Part shown: piece after piece, positions 1 to 9,325 of the stretch
Layout: each line of letters starts with the position of its first letter
How positions within the stretch are numbered: the stretch's first letter is position 1
Assembly: GCF_032854445.1 (NCBI RefSeq)
Contig: NW_027018343.1
Location: 1 to 37,930, forward strand
Direction: 5' to 3'
DNA from: Liolophura sinensis
Taxonomy: Eukaryota > Mollusca > Polyplacophora > Chitonida > Chitonidae
DNA length: 37,930 bases
Made by a program: the position numbers and the translations under genes
Notes under the pieces: generated by a model
The model's input: the letters and a program-made list of their open reading frames with translations, nothing else
What the model was told of the DNA's origin: nothing
Databases searched by the model: none

Positions 1-197
1 ACAGAGTAGAGTTTAGCCGATTTCAATTAACAAAAAGACCAGGTAAAAATGCAAAAGTGGAAAAACTGTTCCAGTGCTGCTGGTAAGAGGCTAATCCGAC
101 GTATTTTGTGACGAGAAATCGAATGGTGCAATCCGCGTTGCTCTCCGACCAATACTTTTGGCTGTAGTGACAATTGAATGATCATTGATGTCATAAT

Positions 198-203
198 CAC
201 GTG
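198..203. other. CACGTG hexamer, palindromic (representative, M1)
   Basis: CACGTG follows the TGATCA palindrome by about 15 bp in essentially every monomer; M4 has 'ttacgtg'. CACGTG is the canonical binding hexamer of many eukaryotic bHLH and bHLH-Zip factors. Binding here is only a possibility. Confidence 0.55.
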
Positions 204-222
204 CCCAGCAACGTCTCTTACT

Positions 223-261
223 CCATGGAAACCAGGGAAATTTGCAATTTTTCAACAGCTG
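223..261. other. CCATGG and CAGCTG palindromes (representative, M1)
   Basis: CCATGG at 223-228 and CAGCTG at 256-261 are retained in almost all monomers; M21 and M57 have 'cagctac' in place of the second. With TGATCA and CACGTG they make four short palindromes within about 85 bp. Confidence 0.55.
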
Positions 262-324
262 CCGATGCCTGGCTCAATTCCGCATCTTTTGGCACCTTAC
301 TGAAGTGGGTCAGTGTTCAGTTGT

Positions 325-335
325 ACTTTTTACAG
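325..335 (+). other. Splice-acceptor-like sequence (representative, M1)
   Basis: A short pyrimidine run followed by ACAG|CAG ('actttttacag' before 'cagac') resembles a eukaryotic 3' splice site. Present in nearly all monomers; B and J types read 'actatttacag', which weakens the run. Not evidence of splicing by itself. Confidence 0.35.
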
Positions 336-375
336 CAGACTGTATCAAGTACCTTGTGTTTTTCACGTACAAATG

Positions 376-392
376 GTGTGGTTTTTCTACAC
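376..392. other. Conserved stem-loop GTGTGG-T5-CTACAC (representative, M1)
   Basis: Six-base arms around five T residues. In RNA the arms pair with one G-U wobble. The sequence is among the least variable in the monomer; D monomers (M4, M36, M62) change the flanking 'atggtgtgg' to 'atggtttgg' and lose a pair. Confidence 0.55.
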
Positions 393-442
393 GTTGATAA
401 AGACATTGAGATTGTCTTGCACTTAGAAGTAAGGCAATTGCT

Positions 443-452
443 GGGTGAGTTA
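443..452 (+). other. Splice-donor-like sequence (representative, M1)
   Basis: GG|GTGAGTTA closely fits the eukaryotic 5' splice-site consensus and lies 109 bp after the acceptor-like site. Altered in M15 (GTGGGTAA), M4 and M36 (GTGACTTA) and M63 (one G missing). Confidence 0.35.
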
Positions 453-455
453 AAT

Positions 456-466
456 GGGCTGAGCCC
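456..466. other. GGGCT-N-AGCCC inverted repeat (representative, M1)
   Basis: GGGCTGAGCCC here and GGGCTTAGCCC in most copies. In copies with GGGCTTGGCCC the outer GGGC/GCCC arms remain. E monomers read 'gcgcttagccc' and lose one pair. It lies about 13 bp before the next hairpin. Confidence 0.55.
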
Positions 467-479
467 AAAGATTTGTCGT

Positions 480-496
480 CTTCTGGGCTACCGAAG
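480..496. other. Conserved hairpin CTTC(T)GG-GCTA-CCGAAG (representative, M1)
   Basis: Six pairs with one bulged T around a four-base loop, unchanged in nearly every monomer. Exceptions are M27 (one loop base missing), M45 (two substitutions) and M62 (one loop base changed). Whether it acts as DNA, as RNA, or not at all cannot be told from sequence. Confidence 0.55.
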
Positions 497-546
497 GGCA
501 CATAACTTATAGTCAAAAGTTGAATATAGTAATGACCAGTCGCGAT

Positions 547-559
547 TGTACAGAGTACA
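547..559. other. Inverted repeat TGTAC-AGA-GTACA across the monomer junction (representative)
   Basis: Perfect 5-bp arms around a 3-base centre, spanning the point where I cut monomers M1 and M2. Most junctions keep it. E monomers have GTAC-ATA-GTAC, which keeps four pairs. F monomers have ...AGA-ATACA, which breaks one pair. Function unknown. Confidence 0.7.
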
Positions 560-1098
560 GTGTAGTCGATTTCAATTAACAAAAAAGACCAGACAAAAAT
601 GCAAAAGTAGAAAAAATGTTCCAGTGCTGCTGGTAAGAGACTAATCCGACGTATTTTGTGACGAGAAATCGAATGGTGCAAACCGCGTTGCTCTCCGACC
701 AATACTTTTGGCTGTAGTGACAATTCAATGATCATTGATGTCATAATCACGTGCACAGCAACGGCTCTTACTCCATGGAAACCAGGGAAATTTGCAATTT
801 TTCAACAGCTGCCGATGCCTGGCTCAATTCCGCATCTTTTGGCACCTTACTGAAGTGGGTCAGTGTTCAGTTGTACTATTTACAGCAGACTGTATCAAGT
901 ACCTTGTGTTTTTCATGTACAAATGGTGTGGTTTTTCTACACGTAGATAAAGACATTGAGATTGTCTTGCACTTAGAAGTAAGGCAATTGCTGGGTGAGT
1001 TAAATGGCTTAGCCCAAAGATTTGACGTCTTCTGGGCTACCGAAGGGCACATAACTTATAGTCAAAAGTTGAATATAGTAATGACCAGTCGCGATTGT
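550..1098. repeat. M2, family B monomer
   Basis: 549 bp with 'gtagtcgat', 'gtgcacagc' and 'tactattt'. It has an extra A in the 'caaaaaagacc' run and a missing G in 'aaatggctt', which compensate in length. Closest partner is M34. Confidence 0.9.
725..738. other. 14-bp perfect palindrome TCAATGATCATTGA (representative, M2)
   Basis: Self-complementary over 14 bp in monomers with both 'aattcaatg' and 'attgatg', such as B types. Families with 'aattaaatg', 'aattgaatg' or 'atttatg' keep a shorter core, usually AATGATCATT (177-186 in M1). The TGATCA core is present in nearly all copies; M12 and M48 have TGATAA. Confidence 0.75.
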
Positions 1099-1648
1099 AC
1101 AGAGTAGAGTGTAGCCGGTTTCAATTAACAAAAACACCAGGCAAAAATGCAAAAGTGGAAAAACTGTTCCAGTGCTACTAGTAAGAGGCTAATCCGACGT
1201 ATTTTGTGACGAGAAATCGAATGGTGCAATCCGCGTTGCTCTCCGACCAATACTTTTGGCTGTAGCGACAATTGAATGATCATTTATGTCATAATCACGT
1301 GCGTAGCAACGGCTGTTACTCCATGGAAACAAGGGATATTTGCAATTTTTTAACAGCTGCCGATGCCTGGCCCAATTCCGCATCTTTTGGCACCTTATTC
1401 ATGTGGGTCTGTTGTCAGTTTGTACTTTTTACAGCAGACTGTATCAAGTACCTTGTGATTTTTATGTACAAAAGGTGTGGTTTTTCTACACGTAGATAAA
1501 GACATTAAGATTGTCTTGCACTTAGAAGTCAGACAATTGCTGGGTGAGTTAAATGGGCTTAGCCAAAGATTTGACGTCTTCTGGGCTACCGAAGGGGCAC
1601 ATAACTTATAGTCAAAAGTTGAATATAGTAATGACCAGTCGCGTTTGT
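1099..1648. repeat. M3, family C monomer with small indels
   Basis: 550 bp. Partner of M35 ('gacattaag' shared). Relative to M35 it has an extra T in 'cagtttgtac', a missing C in 'agccaaag' and an extra G in 'gaaggggcac'. Confidence 0.9.
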
Positions 1649-2190
1649 ACAGAGTACAGTGTAGCCGATTTCAATTAACAAAAACACAGGTAAAAATGCA
1701 AAAGTGGAAAAACTGTTCCAGTGCTGCTGGTAAGAGGCTAATCCGACGTATTTTGTGAAATCGAATGGTGCAAACCGCGTTGCTCTCTGACCAATACTTT
1801 TGCTGTTAGAGACATTGAATGATCATTGATATCATAATTACGTGCCCAGCAACGGCTCTTACTCCATGGAAACCAGGGATATTTGCAATTTTTTAACAGC
1901 TGCCGATGCCTGGCCCAATTCCGCATCTTTTGGCACCTTATAAATGTGGGTCAGTGTTTAGTTGTACTTTTTACAGCAGACTGTATCAAGTACCTTGTGT
2001 TTTTTATGTACAAATGGTTTGGTTTTTCTACACGTAGACAAAGACATTGAGATTGTCTTCGACTTAGAAGTAAGGCAACTGCTGGGTGACTTAAATGGGC
2101 TTAGCCCAAAGATTTGACGTCTTCTGGGCTACCGAAGGGCACATAACATATAGTCAAAAGTTAAATATAGTAATGACCAGTCGCGATGGT
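1649..2190. repeat. M4, family D monomer, shortened
   Basis: 542 bp, the shortest full copy. Relative to its partner M36 it lacks five bases after 'attttgtga' (near 1757) and carries several other small changes at about 1680-1850. It shares 'ggtttgg' and 'gtagacaaag' with M36. Confidence 0.9.
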
Positions 2191-2739
2191 ACATAGTACA
2201 GTGTAGCCGATTTCAATTAACAAAAAGACCAGGCAAAAATGCAAAATTGGAAAAATTGTTCCAGTGCTGCTGACAAGATTCTAATCCGACGTATTTTGTG
2301 ACGACAAATCGAATGGTGCAAACCGCGTTGCTCTCCGACCAATACTTTTGGCTGTAGTCACAATTCAATGATCATTGATGTCATAATCACGTGCCCAGCA
2401 ACGTCTCTTACTCCATGGAAACCAGGAAAATTTGCAATTTTTCAACAGCTGCCGATGCCTGGCTAAATTCCGCATCTTTTGGCACCTTATTCATGTGGGT
2501 CTGTTGTCAGTTGTACTTTTTACAGCAGACTGTATCAAGTACCTTGTGATTTTTATGTACAAAAGGTGTGGTTTTTCTACACGTAAATAAAGACATTGAG
2601 ACTGTCTTGCACTTGGAAGTAACACAATTGCTGGGTGAGTTAAATGCGCTTAGCCCAAAGATTTCAGGTCTTCTGGGCTACCGAAGGGCACATAACTTAT
2701 AGTCAAAAGTTGAATATAGTAATGACCAGTCGCGATTGT
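2191..2739. repeat. M5, family E monomer
   Basis: 549 bp with the full E set: 'acatagtac', 'aaaattgg', 'gacaagattc', 'gtagtcac', 'aggaaaa', 'aacacaattg', 'tgcgctt', 'tttcagg'. Contains AATAAA at 2586-2591. Near-identical to M37 and M63. Confidence 0.9.
2586..2591 (+). other. AATAAA hexamer (representative, M5)
   Basis: The variant 'acgtaaataaag' creates a canonical polyadenylation hexamer where most monomers have 'acgtagataaag' or 'acgttgataaag'. I find it in M5, M21, M28, M30, M37, M46, M57, M58, M63 and M65. Use as a poly(A) signal is unproven. Confidence 0.35.
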
Positions 2740-3288
2740 ACAGAATACAGTGTAGCCGATTTCAATTAACAAAAAGACCAGGTAAAAATGCAAAAGTGGA
2801 AAAACTGTTCCAGTGCTGCTGGTAAGAGGCTAATCCGACGTATTTTGTGACGAGAAATCGAATGGTGCAAACCGCGTTGCTCTCCGACCAACACTTTTGG
2901 CTGTAGTGACAATTGAATGATCATTGATGTCATAATCACGTGCCCAGCAACGTCTCTTACTCCATGGAAACCAGGGAAATTTGCAATTTTTCAACAGCTG
3001 CCGATGCCTGGCTCAATTCCGCATCTTTTGGCACCTTACTGAAGTGGGTCAGTGTTCAGTTGTACTTTTTACAGCAGACTGTATCAAGTACCTTGTGTTT
3101 TTCATGTACAAATGGTGTGGTTTTTCTACACGTAGATAAAGACATTGAGATTGTCTTCGACTTAGAAGTAAGACAATTGCTGGGTGAGTTAAATGGGCTT
3201 AGCCCAAAGATTTGACGTCTTCTGGGCTACCGAAGGGCACATAACTTATAGTCAAAAGTTGAATATAGTAATGATCAGTCTCGATTGT
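2740..3288. repeat. M6, family F monomer
   Basis: 549 bp with 'acagaatac', 'aacactttt', 'ttcatg' and 'cttcgac'. It ends with 'atgatcagtctcg', a tail seen after most F monomers. Confidence 0.9.
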
Positions 3289-3837
3289 ACAGAGTACAGT
3301 GTAGCCGATTTCAATTAACAAAAACACCAGGCAAAAATGCAAAAGTGGAAAAAATGTTCCAGTGCTACTAGTAAGAGGCTAATCCGACGTATTTTGTGAC
3401 GAGAAATCGAATGGTGCAATCCGCGTTGCTCTCCGACCAATACTTTTGGCTGTAGTGACAATTAAATGATCATTGATGTCATAATCACGTGCCCAGCAAC
3501 GTCTCTTACTCCATGGAAACCAGGGAAATTTGCAATTTTTCAACAGCTGCCGATGCCTGGCTCAATTCCGCATCTTTTGGCACCTTACTGAAGTGGGTCA
3601 GTGTTCAGTTGTACTTTTTACAGCAGACTGTATCAAGTACCTTGTGTTTTTCACGTACAAATGGTGTGGTTTTTCTACACGTTGATAAAGACATTGAGAT
3701 TGTCTTGCACTTAGAAGTAAGGCAATTGCTGGGTGAGTTAAATGGGCTTAGCCCAAAGATTTGTCGTCTTCTGGGCTACCGAAGGGCACATAACTTATAG
3801 TCAAAAGTTGAATATAGTAATGACCAGTCGCGATTGT
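3289..3837. repeat. M7, family A monomer
   Basis: 549 bp. The first ~100 bp carry C-like marks ('aaaacaccagg', 'gctactag'). The remainder is typical A and nearly identical to M1. Confidence 0.9.
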
Positions 3838-4386
3838 ACAGAGTACAGTGTAGTCGATTTCAATTAACAAAAAGACCAGACAAAAATGCAAAAGTGGAAA
3901 AAATGTTCCAGTGCTGCTGGTAAGAGGCTAATCCGACGTATTTTGTGACGAGAAATCGAATGGTGCAAACCGCGTTGCTCTCCGACCAATACTTTTGGCT
4001 GTAGTGACAATTCAATGATCATTGATGTCATAATCACGTGCACAGCAACGGCTCTTACTCCATGGAAACCAGGGAAATTTGCAATTTTTCAACAGCTGCC
4101 GATGCCTGGCTCAATTCCGCATCTTTTGGCACCTTACTGAAGTGGGTCAGTGTTCAGTTGTACTATTTACAGCAGACTGTATCAAGTACCTTGTGTTTTT
4201 TATGTACAAATGGTGTGGTTTTTCTACACGTAGATAAAGACATTGAGATTGTCTTGGACTTAGAAAAAAGACAATTGCTGGGTGAGTTAAATGGGCTGGG
4301 CCCAAAGATTTCAGGTCTTCTGGGCTACCGAAGGGCACATAACTTATAGTCAATAGTTGAATATAGTAATGACCAGTCGCGATTGT
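3838..4386. repeat. M8, family B monomer
   Basis: 549 bp. B marks plus 'gaaaaaagac', 'gggctgggccc' and the 'gtcaatagttg' ending shared with M31, M21, M57 and M58. Confidence 0.9.
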
Positions 4387-4935
4387 ACAGAGTACAGTGT
4401 AGCCGGTTTCAATTAACAAAAACACCAGGCAAAAATGCAAAAGTGGAAAAACTGTTCCAGTGCTACTAGTAAGAGGCTAATCCGACGTATTTTGTGACGA
4501 GAAATCGAATGGTGCAATCCGCGTTGCTCTCCGACCAATACTTTTGGCTGTAGCGACAATTGAATGATCATTTATGTCATAATCACGTGCGTAGCAACGG
4601 CTCTTACTCCATGGAAACCAGGGATATTTGCAATTTTTTAACAGCTGCCGATGCCTGGCCCATTTCCGCATCTTTTGGCACCTTATTCATGTGGGTCTGT
4701 TGTCAGTTGTACTTTTTACAGCAGACTGTATCAAGTACCTTGTGATTTTTCTGTACAAATGGTGTGGTTTTTCTACACGTAGATAAAGACATTGAGATTT
4801 TCTTGCACTTGGAAGTAAGACAATTGCTGGGTGAGTTAAATGGGCTTAGCCCAAAGATTTGACGTCTTCTGGGCTACCGAAGGGCACATAACTTATAGTC
4901 AAAAGTTGAATATAGTAATGACCAGTCGCGATTGT
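4387..4935. repeat. M9, family C monomer
   Basis: 549 bp with 'gccggtttc', 'gcgtagc', 'tttttctgtac' and 'cacttggaag'. Closest to M32. Confidence 0.9.
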
Positions 4936-5484
4936 ACAGAGTACAGTGTAGCCGATTTCAATTAACAAAAAGACCAGGTAAAAATGCAAAAGTGGAAAAA
5001 CTGTTCCAGTGCTGCTGGTAAGAGACTAATCCGACGTATTTTGTGACGAGAAATCGAATGGTGCAATCCGCGTTGCTCTCCGACCAATACTTTTGGCTGT
5101 AGTGACAATTAAATGATCATTGATGTCATAATCACGTGCCCAGCAACGTCTCTTACTCCATGGAAACCAGGGAAATTTGCAATTTTTCAACAGCTGCCGA
5201 TGCCTGGCTCAATTCCGTATCTTTTGGCACCTTACTGAAGTGGGTCAGTGTTCAGTTGTACTTTTTACAGCAGACTGTATCAAGTACCTTGTGTTTTTCA
5301 CGTACAAATGGTGTGGTTTTTCTACACGTTGATAAAGACATTGAGATTGTCTTGCACTTAGAAGTAAGGCAATTGCTGGGTGAGTTAAATGGGCTTAGCC
5401 CAAAGATTTGTCGTCTTCTGGGCTACCGAAGGGCACATAACTTATAGTCAAAAGTTGAATATAGTAATGACCAGTCGCGATTGT
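4936..5484. repeat. M10, family A monomer
   Basis: 549 bp, typical A. Its private change is 'ccgtatc' for the usual 'ccgcatc'. Confidence 0.9.
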
Positions 5485-6033
5485 ACAGAGTACAGTGTAG
5501 TCGATTTCAATTAACAAAAAGACCAGACAAAAATGCAAAAGTGGAAAAAATGTTCCAGTGCTGCTGGTAAGAGACTAATCCGACGTATTTTGTGACGAGA
5601 AATCGAATGGTGCAAACCGCGTTGCTCTCCGACCAATACTTTTGGCTGTAGTGACAATTCAATGATCATTGATGTCATAATCACGTGCCCAGCAACGGCT
5701 CTTACTCCATGGAAACCAGGGAAATTTGCAATTTTTCAACAGCTGCCGATGCCTGGCTCAATTCCGCATCTTTTGGCACCTTACTGAAGTGGGTCAGTGT
5801 TCAGTTGTACTATTTACAGCAGACTGTATCAAGTACCTTGTGTTTTTTATGTACAAAAGGTGTGGTTTTTCTACACGTAGATAAAGACATTGAGATTGTC
5901 TTGCACTTAGAAGTAAGGCAATTGCTGGGTGAGTTAAATGGGCTTGGCCCAAAGATTTGTCGTCTTCTGGGCTACCGAAGGGCACATAACTTATAGTCAA
6001 AAGTTGAATATAGTAATGACCAGTCGCGATTGT
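5485..6033. repeat. M11, family B monomer with A-like 3' end
   Basis: 549 bp. B marks at the start and 'tactattt', but 'gtgcccagc' in place of 'gtgcacagc' and the A-type ending 'tttgtcg'. Confidence 0.85.
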
Positions 6034-6581
6034 ACAGAGTACAGTGTAGCCGATTTCAATTAACAAAAAGACCAGGCAAAAATGCAAAAGTGGAAAAAAT
6101 ATTCCAGTGCTGCTGGTAAGAGGCTAACCCGACGTATTTTGTGACGAGAAATCGAATGGTGGAAACCGCGTTGCTCTCCGACCAATACTTTTGGCTGTAG
6201 AGACAATTCAATGATAATTTATGTCATAATCACGTGCCCAGCAACGTCTCTTACTCCATGGAAACCAGGGATATTTGCAACTTTTTAACAGCTGCCGATG
6301 CCTGGCCCATTTCCGCATCTTTTGGCACCTTATAAATGTGGGTCAGTGTTCAGTTGTACTTTTTACAGCAGACTGTATCAAGTACCTTGTGTTTTTTATC
6401 TACAAAGGTGTGGTTTTTCTACACGTAGATAAAGACATTGAGATTGTCTTGGACTTAGAAGTAGGACAATTGCTGGGTGAGTTAAATGGGCTTAGCCCAA
6501 AGATTTGACGTCTTCTGGGCTACCGAAGGGCACATAACTTATAGTCAAAAGTTGAATATAGTAATGACCAGTCGCGATTGT
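6034..6581. repeat. M12, family G monomer
   Basis: 548 bp. Marks are 'aatattcc', 'gctaacccg', 'gtagagac', 'gataattt', 'caacttttt' and the one-base deletion in 'atctacaaagg'. Near-identical to M48. Confidence 0.9.
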
Positions 6582-7130
6582 ACAGAGTACAGTGTAGCCG
6601 ATTTCAATTAACAAAAAGACCAGGCAAAAATGCAAAAGTGGAAAAATTGTTCCAGTGCTACTAGTAAGAGGCTAATCCGACGTATTTTGTGACGAGAAAT
6701 CGAATGGTGCAATCCCCGTTGCTCTCCGACCAATACTTTTGGCTGTAGTGACAATTAAATGATCATTGATGTCATAATCACGTGCCCAGCAACGTCTGTT
6801 ACTCCATGGAAACCAGGGAAATTTGCAATTTTTCAACAGCTGCCGATGCCTGGCTCAATTCCGCATCTTTTGGCACCTTACTGAAGTGGGTCAGTGTTCA
6901 GTTGTACTTTTTACAGCAGACTGTATCAAGTACCTTGTGTTTTTCACGTACAAATGGTGTGGTTTTTCTACACGTTGATAAAGACATTGAGATTGTCTTG
7001 CACTTAGAAGTAAGGCAATTGCTGGGTGAGTTAAATGGGCTTGGCCCAAAGATTTGTCGTCTTCTGGGCTACCGAAGGGCACATAACTTATAGTCAAAAG
7101 TTGAATATAGTAATGACCAGTCGCGATTGT
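6582..7130. repeat. M13, family A monomer, identical to M53
   Basis: 549 bp with 'aatccccg', 'gtctgtt' and 'gcttggccc'. I compared it base by base with M53 (28541-29089) and found no difference. It differs from M49 at two positions. Confidence 0.9.
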
Positions 7131-7679
7131 ACAGAGTACAGTGTAGCCGATTTCAATTAACAAAAAGACCAGGTAAAAATGCAAAAGTGGAAAAACTGTT
7201 CCAGTGCTGCTGGTAAGAGGCTAATCCGACGTATTTTGTGACGAGAAATCGAATGGTGCAATCCGCGTTGCTCTCCGACCAATACTTTTGGCTGTAGCGA
7301 CAATTCAATGATCATTTATGTCATAATCACGTGCGTTGCAACGGCTCTTACTCCATGGAAACAAGGGATATTTGCAATTTTTTAACAGCTGCCGATGCCT
7401 GGCCCAATTCCGCATCTTTTGGCACCTTATTCATGTGGGTCTGTTGTTAGTTGTACTTTTTACAGCAGACTGTATCAAGTACCTTGTGTTTTTTATGTAC
7501 AAATGGTGTGGTTTTTCTACACGTAGATAAAGACATTGAGATTGTCTTCGACTTAGAAGTAAAGCAATTGCTGGGTGAGTTAAATGGGCTTGGCCCAAAG
7601 ATTTCAGGTCTTCTGGGCTACCGAAGGGCACATAACTTATAGTCAAAAGTTGAATATAGTAATGACCAGTCGCGATTTT
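7131..7679. repeat. M14, family H monomer
   Basis: 549 bp. Carries the CGTTGCAACG palindrome at 7334-7343, 'gaaacaagg', 'ttgttag' and 'gaagtaaagc'. Partners are M50, M54 and M39. Confidence 0.9.
7334..7343. other. H-type palindrome CGTTGCAACG (representative, M14)
   Basis: A perfect 10-bp palindrome formed by the H variant where other families have 'cccagcaacg', 'cacagcaacg' or 'cgtagcaacg'. Seen in M14, M18, M39, M50, M54 and M68. It sits immediately after CACGTG. Confidence 0.7.
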
Positions 7680-8227
7680 ACAGAGTACAGTGTAGCCGGT
7701 TTCAATTAACAAAAACACCAGGCAAAAATGCGAAAGTGGAAAAACTGTTCCAGTGCTACTAGTAAGAGGCTAATCCGACGTATTTTGTGACGAGAAATCG
7801 AATGGTGCAAACCACGTTGCTCTCCGACCAATACTTTTGGCTGTAGTGACAATTCAATGATCATTGATGTCATAATCACGTGCCCAGCAACGGCTCTTAC
7901 TCCATGGAAACCAGGGAAATTTGCAATTTTTAAACAGCTGCCGATGCCTGGCTCAATTTCGCATCTTTTGGCACCTTACTGAAGTGGTTCAGTGTTCAGT
8001 TGTACTTTTTACAGCAGACTGTATCAAGTACCTTGTGTTTTTCATGTACAAATGGTGTGGTTTTTCTACACGTAGATAAAGACATTGAGATTGTCTTGGA
8101 CTTAGAAGTAAGACAATTGCTGGGTGGGTAAATGGGCTGAGGCCAAAGATTTGACGTCTTCTGGGCTACCGAAGGGCACATAACTTATAGTCAAAAGTTG
8201 AATATAGTAATGACCAGTCGCGATTGT
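7680..8227. repeat. M15, chimeric C'/I monomer
   Basis: 548 bp. The left part ('gccggtttc', 'atgcgaaag', 'gctactag') matches M51 and M55. The right part from 'aaaccacg' (about 7807), including 'tttttaaacag' and 'gaagtggttcag', matches M52. It has a one-base deletion in 'gggtgggtaaat'. Confidence 0.88.
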
Positions 8228-8776
8228 ACAGAGTACAGTGTAGCCGATTTCAATTAACAAAAAGACCAGGCAAAAATGCAAAAGTGCAAAAATTGTTCCA
8301 GTGCTACTAGTAAGAGGCTAATCCGACGTATTTTGTAACGAGAAATCGAATGGTGCAATCCCCGTTGCTCTCCGACCAATACTTTTGGCTGTAGTGACAA
8401 TTAAATGATCATTGATGTCATAATCACGTGCCCAGCAACGTCTCTTACTCCATGGAAACCAGGGAAATTTGCAATTTTTCAACAGCTGCCGATGCCTGGC
8501 TCAATTCCGCATCTTTTGGCACCTTACTGAAGTGGGTCAGTGTTCAGTTGTACTTTTTACAGCAGACTGTATCAAGTACCTTGTGTTTTTCACGTACAAA
8601 TGGTGTGGTTTTTCTACACGTTGATAAAGACATTGAGATTGTCTTGCACTTAGAAGTAAGGCAATTGCTGGGTGAGTTAAATGGGCTTGGCCCAAAGATT
8701 TGTCGTCTTCTGGGCTACCGAAGGGCACATAACTTATAGTCAAAAGTTGAATATAGTAATGACCAGTCGCGATTGT
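8228..8776. repeat. M16, family A monomer
   Basis: 549 bp. Very close to M13 and M53 but with 'gtctctt', 'aagtgcaaaaattg' and 'ttttgtaacg'. Confidence 0.9.
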
Positions 8777-9325
8777 ACAGAGTACAGTGTAGCCGATTTC
8801 AATTAACTAAAAGACCAGGTAAAAATGCAAAAGTGGAAAAAATGTTCCAGTGCTGCTGGTAAGAGGCTAATCCGACGTATTTTGTGACGAGAAATCGAAT
8901 GGTGCAATCCGCGTTGCTCTCCGACCAATACTTTTGGCTGTAGCGACAATTCAATGATCATTTATGTTATAATCACGTGCCCAGCAACGTCTGTTACTCC
9001 ATGGAAACCAGGGAAATTTGCAATTTTTCAACAGCTGCCGATGCCTGGCCCAATTCCGCATCTTTTGGCACCTTATTCATGTGGGTCTGTTGTCAGTTGT
9101 ACTTTTTACAGCAGACTGTATCAAGTACCTTGTGATTTTTATGTACAAAAGGTGTGGTTTTTCTACACGTAGATAAAGACATTGAGATTGTCTTGCACTT
9201 AGAAGTAAGGCAATTGCTGGGTGAGTTAAATGGGCTTAGCCCAAAGATTTGTCGTCTTCTGGGCTACCGAAGGGCACATAACTTATAGTCAAAAGTTGAA
9301 TATAGTAATGACCAGTCGCGATTGT
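8777..9325. repeat. M17, chimeric monomer (H-like left, C/A-like right)
   Basis: 549 bp. The left part resembles H ('gtagcgac', 'gatcatttatg'), then 'gtgcccagc' with 'gtctgtt', then 'ttattcatg' and 'gatttttatg' as in C, ending 'tttgtcg' as in A. Confidence 0.82.

Larger units (their letters stand above)
1..549. repeat. M1, family A monomer
   Basis: 549 bp. Starts with 'acagagtagagttt'; the 'gtagag' variant is shared with M3 and M33 only. It has 'ttcacg', 'cacgttgat' and 'tttgtcg'. By eye it differs from M7 at about nine positions, eight of them in the first 180 bp. Confidence 0.9.
1..3288. repeat. Higher-order repeat unit A-B-C-D-E-F, copy 1 (M1-M6)
   Basis: Six successive monomers of different families form a ~3.29-kb unit. 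The same six, in the same order and with the same private variants ('gagtagagt' at the start of A, 'gacattaag' in C, 'gcgtttgtac' before D), recur at 17562-20855. The offset is 17561 bp before the fourth monomer and 17567 bp after it; the difference comes from deletions in M4. Confidence 0.85.
2191..6033. repeat. Duplicated segment E-F-A-B-C-A-B, copy 1 (M5-M11)
   Basis: Seven monomers match M28-M34 in order, with a constant offset of 12626 bp from 2740 onward. Shared marks include 'aacactttt' in F, 'atgatcagtctcg' at the F/A boundary, 'gtcaatagttg' at the end of B, and 'tttttctgtac' with 'cacttggaag' in C. Confidence 0.8.

Noticed and set aside
100-175. Possible internal Pol III promoter: B-box-like 'aatcgaatgg' and A-box-like 'tggctgtagtg'
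   Set aside because: Both are poor matches and stand in the wrong order (B before A on the + strand). No T-run terminator is suitably placed and no tRNA fold is visible.
198-212. Possible RFX X-box ('gtgcccagcaac')
   Set aside because: One half-site has a mismatch to the consensus as I know it, and the site varies strongly between families.
201-512. Recurring + strand open frame of about 103 codons (also at 3489, 5136, 6782, 17762, 36424, 37523 and others)
   Set aside because: It recurs because the DNA recurs. The frame opens at GTG; the first ATG is eight codons later. Other families interrupt it with stop codons ('tttgacg' at the end), frameshifts or deletions, and substitutions show no obvious preference for silent positions. 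I recognise no domain.
310-756. Longest open frame (148 codons, minus strand), crossing the M1/M2 boundary
   Set aside because: It is longer than in other copies only because of an extra A near 586 in M2 that shifts the frame. Not conserved in other monomers.
4147-4440. Recurring minus-strand frame of about 97 codons with a hydrophobic start resembling a signal peptide
   Set aside because: It starts at a TTG rather than ATG, overlaps the + strand frame, and is the reverse reading of an AT-rich repeat. Family variants break or lengthen it freely. Hydrophobic residues follow from the T-rich strand.
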